Assembly: GCA_947177035.1 (NCBI GenBank)
Contig: CAMWSS010000001.1
Span: 1 to 64,000 of the forward strand
Direction: 5' to 3'
Length of the DNA: 64,000 nucleotides
Origin: an uncultured Porphyromonadaceae bacterium
Lineage (GTDB): Bacteria; Bacteroidota; Bacteroidia; Bacteroidales; Muribaculaceae
The notes under the pieces were generated by a model, which did not search any database, was not told the DNA's origin, and was given only the letters and a program-made list of their open reading frames with translations. A program made the translations under genes and the position numbers. Position 1 is the first letter of the stretch. The number at the start of each line of letters is the position of its first letter. Shown one piece after another: positions 1 to 8,270 of the stretch.

Positions 1-251
1 CTGCACGGCGCTTGACCGCCCCAGCGTTAACAAATATTGGGGAACGGGGTCTAAGCCAGATCACGGTGCAACACGAATACCGACGGAAAGGCATCGCATC
101 CAGATTGCTGCAAGAGGCGATTGTGCATTTGAAAACAAATTTTATCAAAGTTTTGAACATCAGTTCCGACAACACGACTATGCCTGCATTTCTTCAAAGC
201 AAGAACATCCGTCTGGCAAACAAACAGTTTGAAATGGCATTGCCATTATAA
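1..251 (+). CDS. GNAT family N-acetyltransferase, C-terminal part (cut by window edge)
   Basis: The reading frame is open from the first bases of the window to a TAA ending at 251, so the N-terminal part lies outside. What remains is the second half of a GNAT fold: a beta-strand followed by the acetyl-CoA pyrophosphate-binding loop (YRRKGIASRLL, the Q/RxxGxG/A signature), then the C-terminal strands with a typical ending (KQFEMALPL). GNAT enzymes transfer an acetyl group from acetyl-CoA to an amine; the substrate cannot be read from this fragment. A TTG at 12 could act as a start but would remove the N-terminal strands, so I treat the gene as partial rather than short. It is followed by a decayed gene fragment. 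Confidence 0.7.
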   Translation, partial: ARRLTAPALTNIGERGLSQITVQHEYRRKGIASRLLQEAIVHLKTNFIKVLNISSDNTTMPAFLQSKNIRLANKQFEMALPL

Positions 252-306
252 TTGTTGGAATCTGAAATAATTTGATTCCTTTTGTGTACATAATAATTGA
301 TGCGTT

Positions 307-438
307 ATGATACAGTCATTTGAATTGAAGAATTTCGGGCCGATAGAGAGGCTGTCGGTCGATAGACTCGGAGCGGTCAAAGTCTGCTGGCCGGGGGCCG
401 CGCGGCATTATGGCTTTTTGACAGAACTGAACGATTAA
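307..438 (+). pseudogene. Remnant of an AAA/OLD-type ATPase N-terminus
   Basis: A 43-codon frame starts MIQSFELKNFGPIERLSV and continues DRLGAVKV. This is the usual opening of AAA-family ATPases of the SMC/OLD type (a KNFGPI strand, then the strand leading into the Walker A loop). Where GPNxSGKT should follow, the sequence turns into unrelated residues (CWPGAARHYG) and stops at 436-438. I read it as the preserved first ~26 codons of a deleted ATPase gene. The rest of the 252-605 gap holds an AT-rich stretch, a CCCCGTTCCCC motif at 514-524 and the terminator at 534-567; nothing else coding is visible. Confidence 0.5.
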
Positions 439-533
439 AGCGGCTGGGGCATTTAGATTTCAGCGACTGAAACATAAGCGCCCAATAACCGTTTTATAAT
501 ATGACAACTAAACCCCCGTTCCCCGAAAACACA

Positions 534-577
534 GGAGGCAGACACCAGTATGATGGTATCTGCCTCCCAGTTTTTTT
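534..577 (-). terminator. Terminator downstream of pnp (possibly bidirectional)
   Basis: Inverted repeat at 534-546 and 555-567 with a short loop. In the minus-strand transcript every position of the 13-bp stem pairs, one as a G-U wobble. A run of seven T follows on the plus strand (571-577), so it could also stop plus-strand transcription. It lies about 40 bases beyond the pnp stop codon. Confidence 0.75.
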
Positions 578-605
578 ATTTTGAGTTGCGGCTCACCGCA
601 TATGG

Positions 606-2837
606 TCAGCGGCGATCTTCGCGGGGACGGCGGGGCGAGCGTTCGCCACGGTCGCCACGGTCGTGACGGGGTCCGCGCTCTCCGTCTTCACGCTGACGGC
701 GCGGTGCGCGCTCGCGCTCAACGTAACCTTCCGGTTTGGGCTGCAGCGCACGCATGCTCAGACGGTATTTGCCGGTCTTCTTGTCGATCTCGATGAGTTT
801 GACAGTAACCTCGTCGCCTTCCTTGATGCCGGAAGCCTCCATGTCGGGCAGACGGTCCCATGAAATTTCAGAGATGTGGAGCAGGCCGTCGCGGTTGGGC
901 ATGAACTGCACGAACGCGCCGAAGTCCTGAATGGTCATCACCTTGCCGGTATAAACCTCTCCCTCCTCGGGCTGAGCGGTGATCGCCTTGATCATCGACA
1001 GGGCTTTGTCGATCGACGCCTTGTTGGCGGCGGCCACTTCGATATAGCCGACAGAGTCGATTTCGTCGATCGAAACAGTTGCTCCGCTCTCCTCCTGGAT
1101 GCCCTGGATCACCTTTCCGCCCGGGCCGATCACAGCGCCGATCAGCTCCTTGGGAATGGTCATGGTGACGATGCGGGGCACGTGCGGACGATAGTCCTCA
1201 CGCGGTGCGGGAATAGTCTCGTTGATGATATTGAGAATGTGAAGGCGTCCGTCGCGGGCCTGCATCAGTGCTTTCTCAAGAATTTCATAGCTCAGGCCGT
1301 CACACTTGATGTCCATCTGTGTGGCGGTGATGCCTTCGGTCGTTCCGGTCACCTTGAAGTCCATGTCGCCGAGATGATCCTCGTCGCCGAGAATATCTGA
1401 CAGGACGGCCCATTTGCTGCCGTCGGAGATAAGACCCATCGCGATGCCGGCAACCGGCTTTTTCATCTGCACGCCGGCGTCAAGCAGAGCGAGAGTGCCT
1501 GCACACACGGTGGCCATCGACGACGAACCGTTGCTCTCGAGAATATCGCTGACAATGCGGGTCACATAGGGGAAATCATCGGGGAGCATGCTCTTCAGGG
1601 CTCGGTGGGCAAGGTTGCCGTGGCCGATCTCGCGGCGGCTTGTGCCGCGCGGAGCGCGTGCTTCGCCGGTCGAGAATGGGGGGAAGTTATAGTGCAGCAG
1701 GAAGCGTTCGCGGCTCTGGTCAAGCACTTCGTCCACAATCTTCTCATCGAGCTTAGTGCCCAGAGTCACTGTGGCCAGCGACTGGGTCTCGCCGCGGGTG
1801 AACACAGCTGATCCGTGAGGACCCGGCAGATAGTCCACTTCACACCAGATCGGACGGATCTCGGTGGTTTTGCGGCCGTCGAGACGCACACCTTCGTCGA
1901 GAACGCAGCGGCGCATGGCCTCTTTCTCCACGTCGTGATAATAGCGTTTCACCAGCGGAGCCTTCTCTTCACGCTCCTCTTCGGGCAGAGATTCGATATA
2001 ATCTTCGCAGATCTTGTCAAACGACTCGGCGCGCCAGTGCTTGTCGGCACATCCCTGACGGGCGATGGCATAAGCCTTGTCATAGCACTTCTCGCGCACG
2101 TCATTGCGCAGATCCTCATCGTTGACTTCGTGGCAGTATTCACGCTTCACGACACCCAGAGCCTTGGCCAGCTCTTCCTGGGCCACACACTGTGCCTTGA
2201 TGGCTTCATGAGCGGCTTTGAGGGCGTCGAGCAGAACCTGCTCGCTCACTTCCTTCATTTCACCTTCCACCATCATGATGTTGTCATAGGTGGCGCCGAC
2301 CATAAGTTCAAGGTCGGCCTTGGCGAGCTGTTCGGCAGTGGGGTTGATGACGAATTCACCGTTGATGCGGGCCACACGCACTTCCGAGATCGGGCCTTGG
2401 AAGGGGATGTCGCTGACGGTGAGGGCGGCCGATGCGGCCAGGCCGGCAAGTGCGTCGGGAAGATCCACGCCGTCGGCCGAATACATTGTTACCTGCACGA
2501 TTGTGTCGGCATGGTAATTATCGGGGAAGAGAGGACGGAGCACACGGTCGACCAGACGGGCTGTCAGGATTTCATAGTCGCTTGCGCGGCCCTCGCGTTT
2601 GAGGAATCCGCCGGGGAAACGACCGTTGCTGGAGAATTTCTCTTTATATTCCACGGTGAGGGGCATGAAATCGACTCCCTCGCCGGCTTCCTTGGCCGAC
2701 ACCACTGTGGCCAAGAGCATGGTGTTGCCCATGCGGAGTTCAACGGCTCCATCAGCCTGCTTGGCGAGTTTGCCTGTTTCGAGTGTGATCTCGCGGCCAT
2801 CGGGCAGAGTGATGGTTTTTTTGATTGGGTTCAACAT
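606..2837 (-). CDS. pnp: Polyribonucleotide nucleotidyltransferase (PNPase)
   Basis: This 743-residue protein has the full PNPase layout: two RNase PH-like cores separated by an all-helical linker, a KH domain with its GxxG loop near residues 566-570 (IGPGGK), and an S1 RNA-binding domain at about 629-695. PNPase degrades RNA 3' to 5' by phosphorolysis, releasing nucleoside diphosphates, and can also add tails; it acts in the cytoplasm as a trimer. The last ~40 residues are a disordered Arg/Asp/Glu/Gly-rich tail ([17 protein letters not shown]), which may add RNA or protein contacts. It has its own promoter at 2887-2918 and a terminator just after the stop, so it is probably a single-gene unit. 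Confidence 0.97.
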   Translation of the reverse strand: MLNPIKKTITLPDGREITLETGKLAKQADGAVELRMGNTMLLATVVSAKEAGEGVDFMPLTVEYKEKFSSNGRFPGGFLKREGRASDYEILTARLVDRVLRPLFPDNYHADTIVQVTMYSADGVDLPDALAGLAASAALTVSDIPFQGPISEVRVARINGEFVINPTAEQLAKADLELMVGATYDNIMMVEGEMKEVSEQVLLDALKAAHEAIKAQCVAQEELAKALGVVKREYCHEVNDEDLRNDVREKCYDKAYAIARQGCADKHWRAESFDKICEDYIESLPEEEREEKAPLVKRYYHDVEKEAMRRCVLDEGVRLDGRKTTEIRPIWCEVDYLPGPHGSAVFTRGETQSLATVTLGTKLDEKIVDEVLDQSRERFLLHYNFPPFSTGEARAPRGTSRREIGHGNLAHRALKSMLPDDFPYVTRIVSDILESNGSSSMATVCAGTLALLDAGVQMKKPVAGIAMGLISDGSKWAVLSDILGDEDHLGDMDFKVTGTTEGITATQMDIKCDGLSYEILEKALMQARDGRLHILNIINETIPAPREDYRPHVPRIVTMTIPKELIGAVIGPGGKVIQGIQEESGATVSIDEIDSVGYIEVAAANKASIDKALSMIKAITAQPEEGEVYTGKVMTIQDFGAFVQFMPNRDGLLHISEISWDRLPDMEASGIKEGDEVTVKLIEIDKKTGKYRLSMRALQPKPEGYVERERAPRRQREDGERGPRHDRGDRGERSPRRPREDRR

Positions 2838-2886
2838 GTAGATGTTTGTTGTGTGATATGAAAATATATTCTTCCTAAAAATTACG

Positions 2887-2918
2887 CAAAGTTACTCTTT
2901 TTTAGCAACAAAACCAAA
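2887..2918 (-). promoter_or_regulatory. pnp promoter, Bacteroidetes sigma-ABfr type
   Basis: On the minus strand a -7 box TAACTTTG (2887-2894) is preceded by TTTG (2915-2918) with a 20-base spacer. This is the Bacteroidetes TTTG/TAnnTTTG arrangement. It leaves a leader of about 45 nt before the pnp ATG. Confidence 0.75.
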
Positions 2919-3007
2919 TATTCAGCGCAAATCACTGGCTGTCAGCCCGGCAAATCTGATTTGCCTGACCGGTGAGGCTAAAAAACACGCGGGTTACCCT
3001 CTGAGAA

Positions 3008-3481
3008 TCAGAATTCAGTAAACGCGAGCGGGAGGATGGAGCTGACCGACGGGAGGCGGTAGATGCGGTCGGCGCCACAAAGCAGCACCTTGACCGGAGC
3101 GCCGGCCAGCATTTCGTATTCAAGCAGGGCCTGGCGGCAGGCGCCGCAGGGTGCTACCGGGGTTTCCACAGGGTTGCCGTCAGTGCCGCGTGCCGCGATG
3201 GCGATGGCACGGAAACGGGCATCGGGATATTGAGCGTGGGCATAGAACGCGGCCGAGCGTTCGGCACACGTGCCCGACGGATAAGCCACGTTTTCCTGGT
3301 TGGCGCCGCAGACCGTGACGCCGTTGTCAAGGGCAATGGCGGCCCCGACATGAAAGTTGCTGTAAGGGCAATAGGAGCGGAAGGTCGACAGGCGCGCCTG
3401 CTCGACGAGCGAGGCTTCTTCGGGCGTCAGTTCTTCGGGCGAAAGCACCTCCACGGTGAGGTCAATGTTAAGTTTCTGCAT
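3008..3481 (-). CDS. cdd: Cytidine deaminase
   Basis: This protein of 157 residues has the zinc-dependent cytidine deaminase motifs: substrate-binding SNFHVGAA near residue 41, the catalytic CAE at 72-74 (zinc Cys72, proton shuttle Glu74) and PCGAC at 111-115 with zinc ligands Cys112 and Cys115. It converts cytidine and deoxycytidine to uridine forms in pyrimidine salvage and is of the short tetrameric class. Its start overlaps the end of tilS by 14 bases, so it is translated as the last gene of the operon that runs from the MFS transporter at 9710. Confidence 0.93.
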   Translation of the reverse strand: MQKLNIDLTVEVLSPEELTPEEASLVEQARLSTFRSYCPYSNFHVGAAIALDNGVTVCGANQENVAYPSGTCAERSAAFYAHAQYPDARFRAIAIAARGTDGNPVETPVAPCGACRQALLEYEMLAGAPVKVLLCGADRIYRLPSVSSILPLAFTEF

Positions 3482-4667
3482 GAATCTCGATATATTCGGT
3501 TGAGCGGGCGGTTACAGGAAAGTGCGCCGAAGCGCGCAGTCCGACGGCCCAGATTATTACGTCGTTGCGGGTGAGCACATGCTGCGACCGGCGTTGCGCG
3601 GCGGTGAGTCTGGCCGATGCAAACAGGTCGCTCAGCAACTTGCTCCCTTTCATTCCAAAGGGACGCATGCGGTCACCTTTGCGCCACGGCCGCAGCTCCC
3701 AGCGGGGCGATCCCTCCATGGCCGCCGAGTCAAGATAGAGCACTCCGGATTGCGGAGCGCCGAATTCAGCGATGGGCTTGACCGAGCCGCGCAGGCGCGG
3801 ACGCCTGACGGAATCATCGTCGACCGGCGTCACCGTCAGCTGTCCGTAATCGATTTCGGCCCGGTGGGTCGGCGACAGAAACACGGCTCCCGACGATGCG
3901 GAGAGCATCGCTTCGGTCTGCGCGGAATTGAACCCCGCTGGCGCGAGTTGCTCATGGATCAGCGTGGCTGGCGCCGCGCTGCGTCTGATTTCGTCGAGCG
4001 AGAGATCGCGCGGCCTGAACTGATCGAACAGCGCTTCATAGCCGCGCAAGTGGGCGATCGATCGGGCTATTGCCGCCGGTGCGTCGGGAAAGTGGCGATA
4101 CAGCACCGGCAGAACCTCGTTGCGCAGACGGTTGCGGGCAAAATCAGACTCCGCATTGGTTGAATCGGTGATATAATCCAGCCCCTGTTCCTGAAGATAC
4201 TGGAGAATCTGACGGCGCGAAAAGCCGAGCAGCGGGCGTATCACCCGGCCTGATCTCGGCAACATTCCGCGCAGGCCATGCAGGCCGGCGCCACGCAGCA
4301 GATTCAGGAAGAAGGTCTCGATATTGTCGTCGCTGTGATGGGCCACGGCGATGAAGTCGGCATGATATTCGCGCCGCACTCGCTCAAAGAAGGCATAGCG
4401 CAGATCGCGACACGCCATTTCTGCCGATATGCCGCGGTCGGCCATCATGGCGCGGGTGTTGAACCTGACGCTCACGAACTCCGCGCCAAGGCGCCGGGCC
4501 ACGTCGCGCGAGAATTCCAGATCGCGGTCGGCTTCGGCTCCACGCAGCCCGAAGTGGCAGTGCACGGCCACACACTCGCGGCCTAAGCTCCTCAGCAGCG
4601 ACAGCAGAGCCACGGAATCGGCGCCGCCGCTCAGACCGACAATCAGTTTCCCGCCCGCGCCAGCCAT
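3468..4667 (-). CDS. tilS: tRNA(Ile)-lysidine synthetase
   Basis: The N-terminal PP-loop ATPase motif SGGADS is at residues 13-18, followed by the TilS N-type domain (ISAEMACRDLRYAFF, AVAHHSDDNIETFFLNLLRG). The C-terminal TilS domain ends in the usual region that contacts the tRNA acceptor stem. The enzyme attaches lysine to C34 of tRNA-Ile (CAU), changing both codon reading and charging, and is essential in most bacteria. At 399 residues it is somewhat shorter than many Bacteroides homologues but complete. It sits 7 bases after ddl and overlaps cdd, so it is a passenger of the same transcript. Confidence 0.93.
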   Translation of the reverse strand: MAGAGGKLIVGLSGGADSVALLSLLRSLGRECVAVHCHFGLRGAEADRDLEFSRDVARRLGAEFVSVRFNTRAMMADRGISAEMACRDLRYAFFERVRREYHADFIAVAHHSDDNIETFFLNLLRGAGLHGLRGMLPRSGRVIRPLLGFSRRQILQYLQEQGLDYITDSTNAESDFARNRLRNEVLPVLYRHFPDAPAAIARSIAHLRGYEALFDQFRPRDLSLDEIRRSAAPATLIHEQLAPAGFNSAQTEAMLSASSGAVFLSPTHRAEIDYGQLTVTPVDDDSVRRPRLRGSVKPIAEFGAPQSGVLYLDSAAMEGSPRWELRPWRKGDRMRPFGMKGSKLLSDLFASARLTAAQRRSQHVLTRNDVIIWAVGLRASAHFPVTARSTEYIEIHAET

Positions 4668-4674
4668 ATAAGCT

Positions 4675-5859
4675 TTACTTTTTGACGCCTTTCACGCCTT
4701 TGACGCCTCCGCCCATGGCGAAGATGTTCTGATCATAACTAACCGTCTTCTGTCCGGCCTCACGCTTACGCTTGAGCGCCAGCTTCACCAGAGTGTCCAT
4801 CAGATCGGCGAATTTCAGCCCGGTGGCTTCCCACAGATAGAACGACAGCGAACCCGGAATGGTGTTGATCTCATTGACATAGATCTGGCCGTCGGCGCGA
4901 TCGACTATCACGTCCACGCGGCTCACGCCATGACAGCCGAGCACTCTGAACGTCTCTCCGGCCAGGAACTGTATGCGCTTTGTCACATCGTCGGGCAGAT
5001 CGGCCGGAATGCGCTTCTCGGAAGCCTGCATGCCCTTGGCGCCTTTTGATCCGCCCATATATTTGTCTTCATACGACAGAATCTCGCCGCTCTTGATAGG
5101 CTCTTCAAGCACCGACATGCGATAGTCGTCGGCATCGCCGAGCACCGAGCAATTGATCTCCTGAAGCTGTTCGACCATGTGTTCCACGATTATGCGGGTG
5201 GAATAACGCTCGGCGTCTTCAATGCGCTCGATCAGCTGACTGCGGTCGGCGGCACGGCCGATTCCCACCGAGCTGCCCAGATTGGCCGGCTTGACAATGA
5301 CCGGATAGCCCAGCTCCTGCTCGATGCGCTCGATCAGGTCGTCACGGCGGCTAAACCATTGCTTGTCGGTGAACCACAGATAAGGCACCACAGGCACTCC
5401 CTCCGAGCGAAGAATCATCTTCATCGTGATTTTGTCCATGCCGTTGGCCGACGCCAGGGTGTCGCATCCGGCATAAGGGATGCCGATCGTTTCGAGCACG
5501 CCCTCGAATATGCCGTCTTCACCGTTCGATCCGTGAAGCACCGGAATAACCACGTCGAGAGTGGCCGCCGGCTTGGCCGATCCGAAAAACGGAGTCTTGA
5601 CCGGATACAGATTGTAGTCGCCATAGACAGGGCGCATATACACCTCAGTGCAGCGGCTCAGCAGCGCCGGCACGTCGCGATAATTCTTAACTTCGGTCAG
5701 TTCGGGCGACGTGTAGAAGCGGCCCTGTTTTGTGATATAGACCGGAGTGACGTCATAGCGGTCGCGATCAATGGCGGCCATGGCCTGACAGGCCGAGATT
5801 ACTGAGATTTCGTGTTCGGTGGAACGTCCGCCGAAAAACACTCCTATGTTGGTTTTCAT
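4675..5859 (-). CDS. ddl: D-alanine--D-alanine ligase (ATP-grasp)
   Basis: This ATP-grasp ligase of 394 residues joins two D-alanines for the peptidoglycan stem. Visible motifs are GRSTEHEIS (11-19, N-terminal D-Ala site Glu15), HGSNGEDG (109-116), IVKPANLGSSVGI (188-200, ATP grasp) and NEINTIPGS (329-337, Mg ligands). Tyr267 in KYMGG aligns by eye with the omega-loop Tyr216 of E. coli DdlB, which favours D-Ala-D-Ala over D-Ala-D-lactate (VanA-type enzymes have His there). The GSLSFYLWE segment after the metal motif differs from the GMT/GFT sequence of standard DdlB. It follows the membrane-anchored Mur ligase by 17 bases, implying that the two act on the same product. It may be a second ddl in the genome. 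Confidence 0.9.
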   Translation of the reverse strand: MKTNIGVFFGGRSTEHEISVISACQAMAAIDRDRYDVTPVYITKQGRFYTSPELTEVKNYRDVPALLSRCTEVYMRPVYGDYNLYPVKTPFFGSAKPAATLDVVIPVLHGSNGEDGIFEGVLETIGIPYAGCDTLASANGMDKITMKMILRSEGVPVVPYLWFTDKQWFSRRDDLIERIEQELGYPVIVKPANLGSSVGIGRAADRSQLIERIEDAERYSTRIIVEHMVEQLQEINCSVLGDADDYRMSVLEEPIKSGEILSYEDKYMGGSKGAKGMQASEKRIPADLPDDVTKRIQFLAGETFRVLGCHGVSRVDVIVDRADGQIYVNEINTIPGSLSFYLWEATGLKFADLMDTLVKLALKRKREAGQKTVSYDQNIFAMGGGVKGVKGVKK

Positions 5860-5876
5860 TGAAAAAGTCCGGAATA

Positions 5877-7493
5877 TTATTTAAAAGTGTCGGGAAGATC
5901 GTTTTCATAAAGCACCGTGTCGCCAGACTCAGCCATGGAAGCGAGCATGCGCTGCGCCTCGTTGAACGAGTCGGCGGTGAGCACTCTGATTTGCCGCTCC
6001 GCGTCGTCGCCGCCGATGCCGCTGAGTATTGCCTCACGGTTATATTCGCCGACGATTATCGCCACATCGGCCGATGCGGCGATCTTGCGACCGAATTCGG
6101 CATTAAGTTCAAACTGCTTGTCGCCCAGCTCGATCATGCCGGGAGTGATGACAATCCTCTTGCCGGGAGTCATGGCCGAAAGCACGTCGAGAGCCATGGA
6201 CGAACCGTGGGGGTTGGAATTGAACGCATCGTCGATGATGGTCAGGCCGCCGGGCGTGCGCTTGATGCTCAGGCGGTGTTCCACCTGCTCGATGCGCTCC
6301 ACGGCATGACGTATTTTTTCTGTCGGCACTCCGAGATGCAGAGCCACGGCGATCGCGCCGACAAGGTTGCTGACATTGCATTCGCCCACAAGGCGAGTGC
6401 GCAGATCCATGCGCGAACCATCGGCTCCACACAGAGTGAACTCGGTGCCCGACGGCGAATAGCGCAGGTTCTTGACCCAATAGCTCAGTTCCTGACGGAA
6501 TTCGATGCCATAGCGGTCGGCTCTCACGTTTGTGACCTCACGCGAAGCCACATAGGGAAAGTCATCGTTGATCACCGCCAGACCGGTGGCCGGCAGGGCA
6601 TCGATCAGCTCGAACTTTGTGCGCTGCACGTTCTCGATGCTCTTGAACGATTCGAGATGCTGCTCGCCGACGGCGGTGACCACGCCGACCTGCGGGTGCA
6701 CAAGGTCACAGATCTCCTTGATGTCGCCGGGCTGCTTGGCCCCCATCTCAACAACAAACACCTCGTCAAATGGTTTCAGATGCTCACGCACGGTGCGCAC
6801 CACTCCCATCGTGGTGTTGAAGCTGCCGGGAGTCATGCAGACGCTGAATTGCTCCGACAGGATGCGCGTCAGATAATGTTTTGTCGAAGTCTTGCCATAG
6901 CTGCCGGTGATGCCGACCACTTTCAGCTGCGGCATCGACTTCAGTATGCGGGCGGCATCGTCGACATAGCCGCGGTTGATCCGCTTCTCCACCGGCTTCA
7001 GCAGCCAGTTGGCCACCATGGCCAGATCTTCCGGCCAGGCACAGGCCTGCATCAGCAGCAGCGCCGTCACCAGCAGCGCCGACATGATCCGTCCGGGCCA
7101 TGCATTGGTCACGACAAAGAGCGCCGTCACCAGCAGGGTGATCACACACATCACCGAAAAAATGCGCCACACGCGGCGAGTCCACACCAGCGGCTTCTTA
7201 TACTTCTTTCGCGAAAGCGAAACGATGGTGATCAGCGACATCAGCGCGCCGCCGGCCAGGCCGGCCACGTCAGGCACGGCTCTGACACACCCGACCAAAA
7301 AAAACGCCATGAAGCCGAGCGTGGTGAACGAGGTGGTGTCGCCCGACTGCTTCAGGTAGCGCATATAGCGGTCATTGCGATAGGAATTCTGCTGAAGCAT
7401 CATCAGCGCGCGGCTGAAACGGAGCACCATGGCCCACGCCAGAAGCGCCAGCGACACCACGGCGATGGAGAGTTCGATAATCGTAGGATTCAT
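5877..7493 (-). CDS. Membrane-anchored Mur ligase (MurF-like)
   Basis: The C-terminal ~345 of 538 residues are a Mur ligase: P-loop GITGSYGKTS (194-203), a VVEMGAKQPGDI segment typical of MurF, an IIDDAFNSNP motif, and a C-terminal domain (PGMIELG to VLYENDLPD). MurF adds D-Ala-D-Ala to the UDP-MurNAc-tripeptide. The first ~155 residues are not the UDP-MurNAc-binding Mur domain. They are four or five hydrophobic segments (about 5-25, 57-72, 77-95, 111-130, 135-152) joined by basic loops, so the ligase is tethered to the inner membrane. The dcw cluster in this window has no murF, so this could be the cell's MurF, but the missing nucleotide-sugar domain suggests a different, perhaps lipid-linked, acceptor. 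Start 4 bases after the hydrolase stop. Confidence 0.8.
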   Translation of the reverse strand: MNPTIIELSIAVVSLALLAWAMVLRFSRALMMLQQNSYRNDRYMRYLKQSGDTTSFTTLGFMAFFLVGCVRAVPDVAGLAGGALMSLITIVSLSRKKYKKPLVWTRRVWRIFSVMCVITLLVTALFVVTNAWPGRIMSALLVTALLLMQACAWPEDLAMVANWLLKPVEKRINRGYVDDAARILKSMPQLKVVGITGSYGKTSTKHYLTRILSEQFSVCMTPGSFNTTMGVVRTVREHLKPFDEVFVVEMGAKQPGDIKEICDLVHPQVGVVTAVGEQHLESFKSIENVQRTKFELIDALPATGLAVINDDFPYVASREVTNVRADRYGIEFRQELSYWVKNLRYSPSGTEFTLCGADGSRMDLRTRLVGECNVSNLVGAIAVALHLGVPTEKIRHAVERIEQVEHRLSIKRTPGGLTIIDDAFNSNPHGSSMALDVLSAMTPGKRIVITPGMIELGDKQFELNAEFGRKIAASADVAIIVGEYNREAILSGIGGDDAERQIRVLTADSFNEAQRMLASMAESGDTVLYENDLPDTFK

Positions 7494-7497
7494 TTTG

Positions 7498-8268
7498 TCA
7501 TGAATTTAGGAAACTGCGCAACACGGCCGCAAACTGCACCGGATTGTCAAGAAAACTATAGTGACCGCAACCGGGAAAGCTCACCAGCCCCGAACCGGGA
7601 ATCAGCCGCTCCATCACTCTGGCGTCGGCCAGCGGAGTGGCAGTGTCGTTTTCGCCCCATATCAGCAGCGTCGGAGCCTTGATGGCGGGCATAACTCCGG
7701 TCAGATCTTCGTTGACCACGCGGCTCAGAATAGCCCTCATGCGGGGCGAGGCGGACGCATAGTCGCTCGAGCCTGCCTTGGCCCGCAGCGATTCGATCCG
7801 TTTCTCAGCTCTGGCCCGGCCAAGCAGCAGACGCATCAGCCGCTTCATCAGTTTGAAGCGATAGACCTTGAGCCAGTATCCGACCGACCGCCGTGGCTTC
7901 ACTCCGGCGGCATCGACAAGGACCAGCTTGCCGACACGGCGGCGTGAGGCCATCAGAATGCCGACACGGCCGCCAAACGAATGGCCGAGCAAAACAGCAT
8001 CGCCGCCTATGCCTTCGAGGTCGAGCAGCCGCTCCATGGCGTCGGTGTATTGCTCCACGCCCCAGACCTCCGGCGGCTCCTGCGAGTCGCCGAATCCGGG
8101 AAAGTCCACATTCAGCAGCGGGCGCCCCAGCTCCCTCACCGTCTTCTCGACCGAAGCCAGAGTGGAGCGGCGGCAGCCCCAGCCATGCATGAGCACAACC
8201 GGAGCTCCGCTTCCGTCCTCGACGGTGTAGGCGATTCTGACGCCGTCTATTTCAGCGGTTTTATCCAT
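7498..8268 (-). CDS. Alpha/beta hydrolase
   Basis: A 256-residue alpha/beta-hydrolase-fold protein with a complete triad: nucleophile Ser97 in GHSFGG (95-100), Asp208 in WGENDTATP and His236 in GCGHYSFLD. The oxyanion-hole HGWG is at 28-31. There is no signal peptide, so it is probably cytoplasmic. A basic helical cap lies at about 127-165. The family covers esterases, amidases and C-C hydrolases, and the substrate cannot be told from sequence. It lies between an MFS transporter (2 bases upstream) and the membrane-anchored Mur ligase (4 bases downstream), so a role on a cell-wall-peptide or transported substrate is an inference from context only. Confidence 0.85.
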   Translation of the reverse strand: MDKTAEIDGVRIAYTVEDGSGAPVVLMHGWGCRRSTLASVEKTVRELGRPLLNVDFPGFGDSQEPPEVWGVEQYTDAMERLLDLEGIGGDAVLLGHSFGGRVGILMASRRRVGKLVLVDAAGVKPRRSVGYWLKVYRFKLMKRLMRLLLGRARAEKRIESLRAKAGSSDYASASPRMRAILSRVVNEDLTGVMPAIKAPTLLIWGENDTATPLADARVMERLIPGSGLVSFPGCGHYSFLDNPVQFAAVLRSFLNS

Positions 8269-8270
8269 TC

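Noticed and set aside
1815..2861. 348-residue plus-strand open frame opposite pnp
   Set aside because: Shadow frame; pnp domains cover the same bases on the minus strand.
4675..5859. Ddl as a VanA-type D-Ala-D-lactate resistance ligase
   Set aside because: The omega-loop position has Tyr267, as in D-Ala-D-Ala ligases, not the His of VanA/VanB, and no vanH or vanX homologue is beside it.
5859..7682. 607-residue plus-strand open frame opposite the Mur ligase and hydrolase genes
   Set aside because: Antisense shadow: His/Arg/Asp-rich with no domain, no promoter or start context, and it covers two well-supported genes on the other strand.
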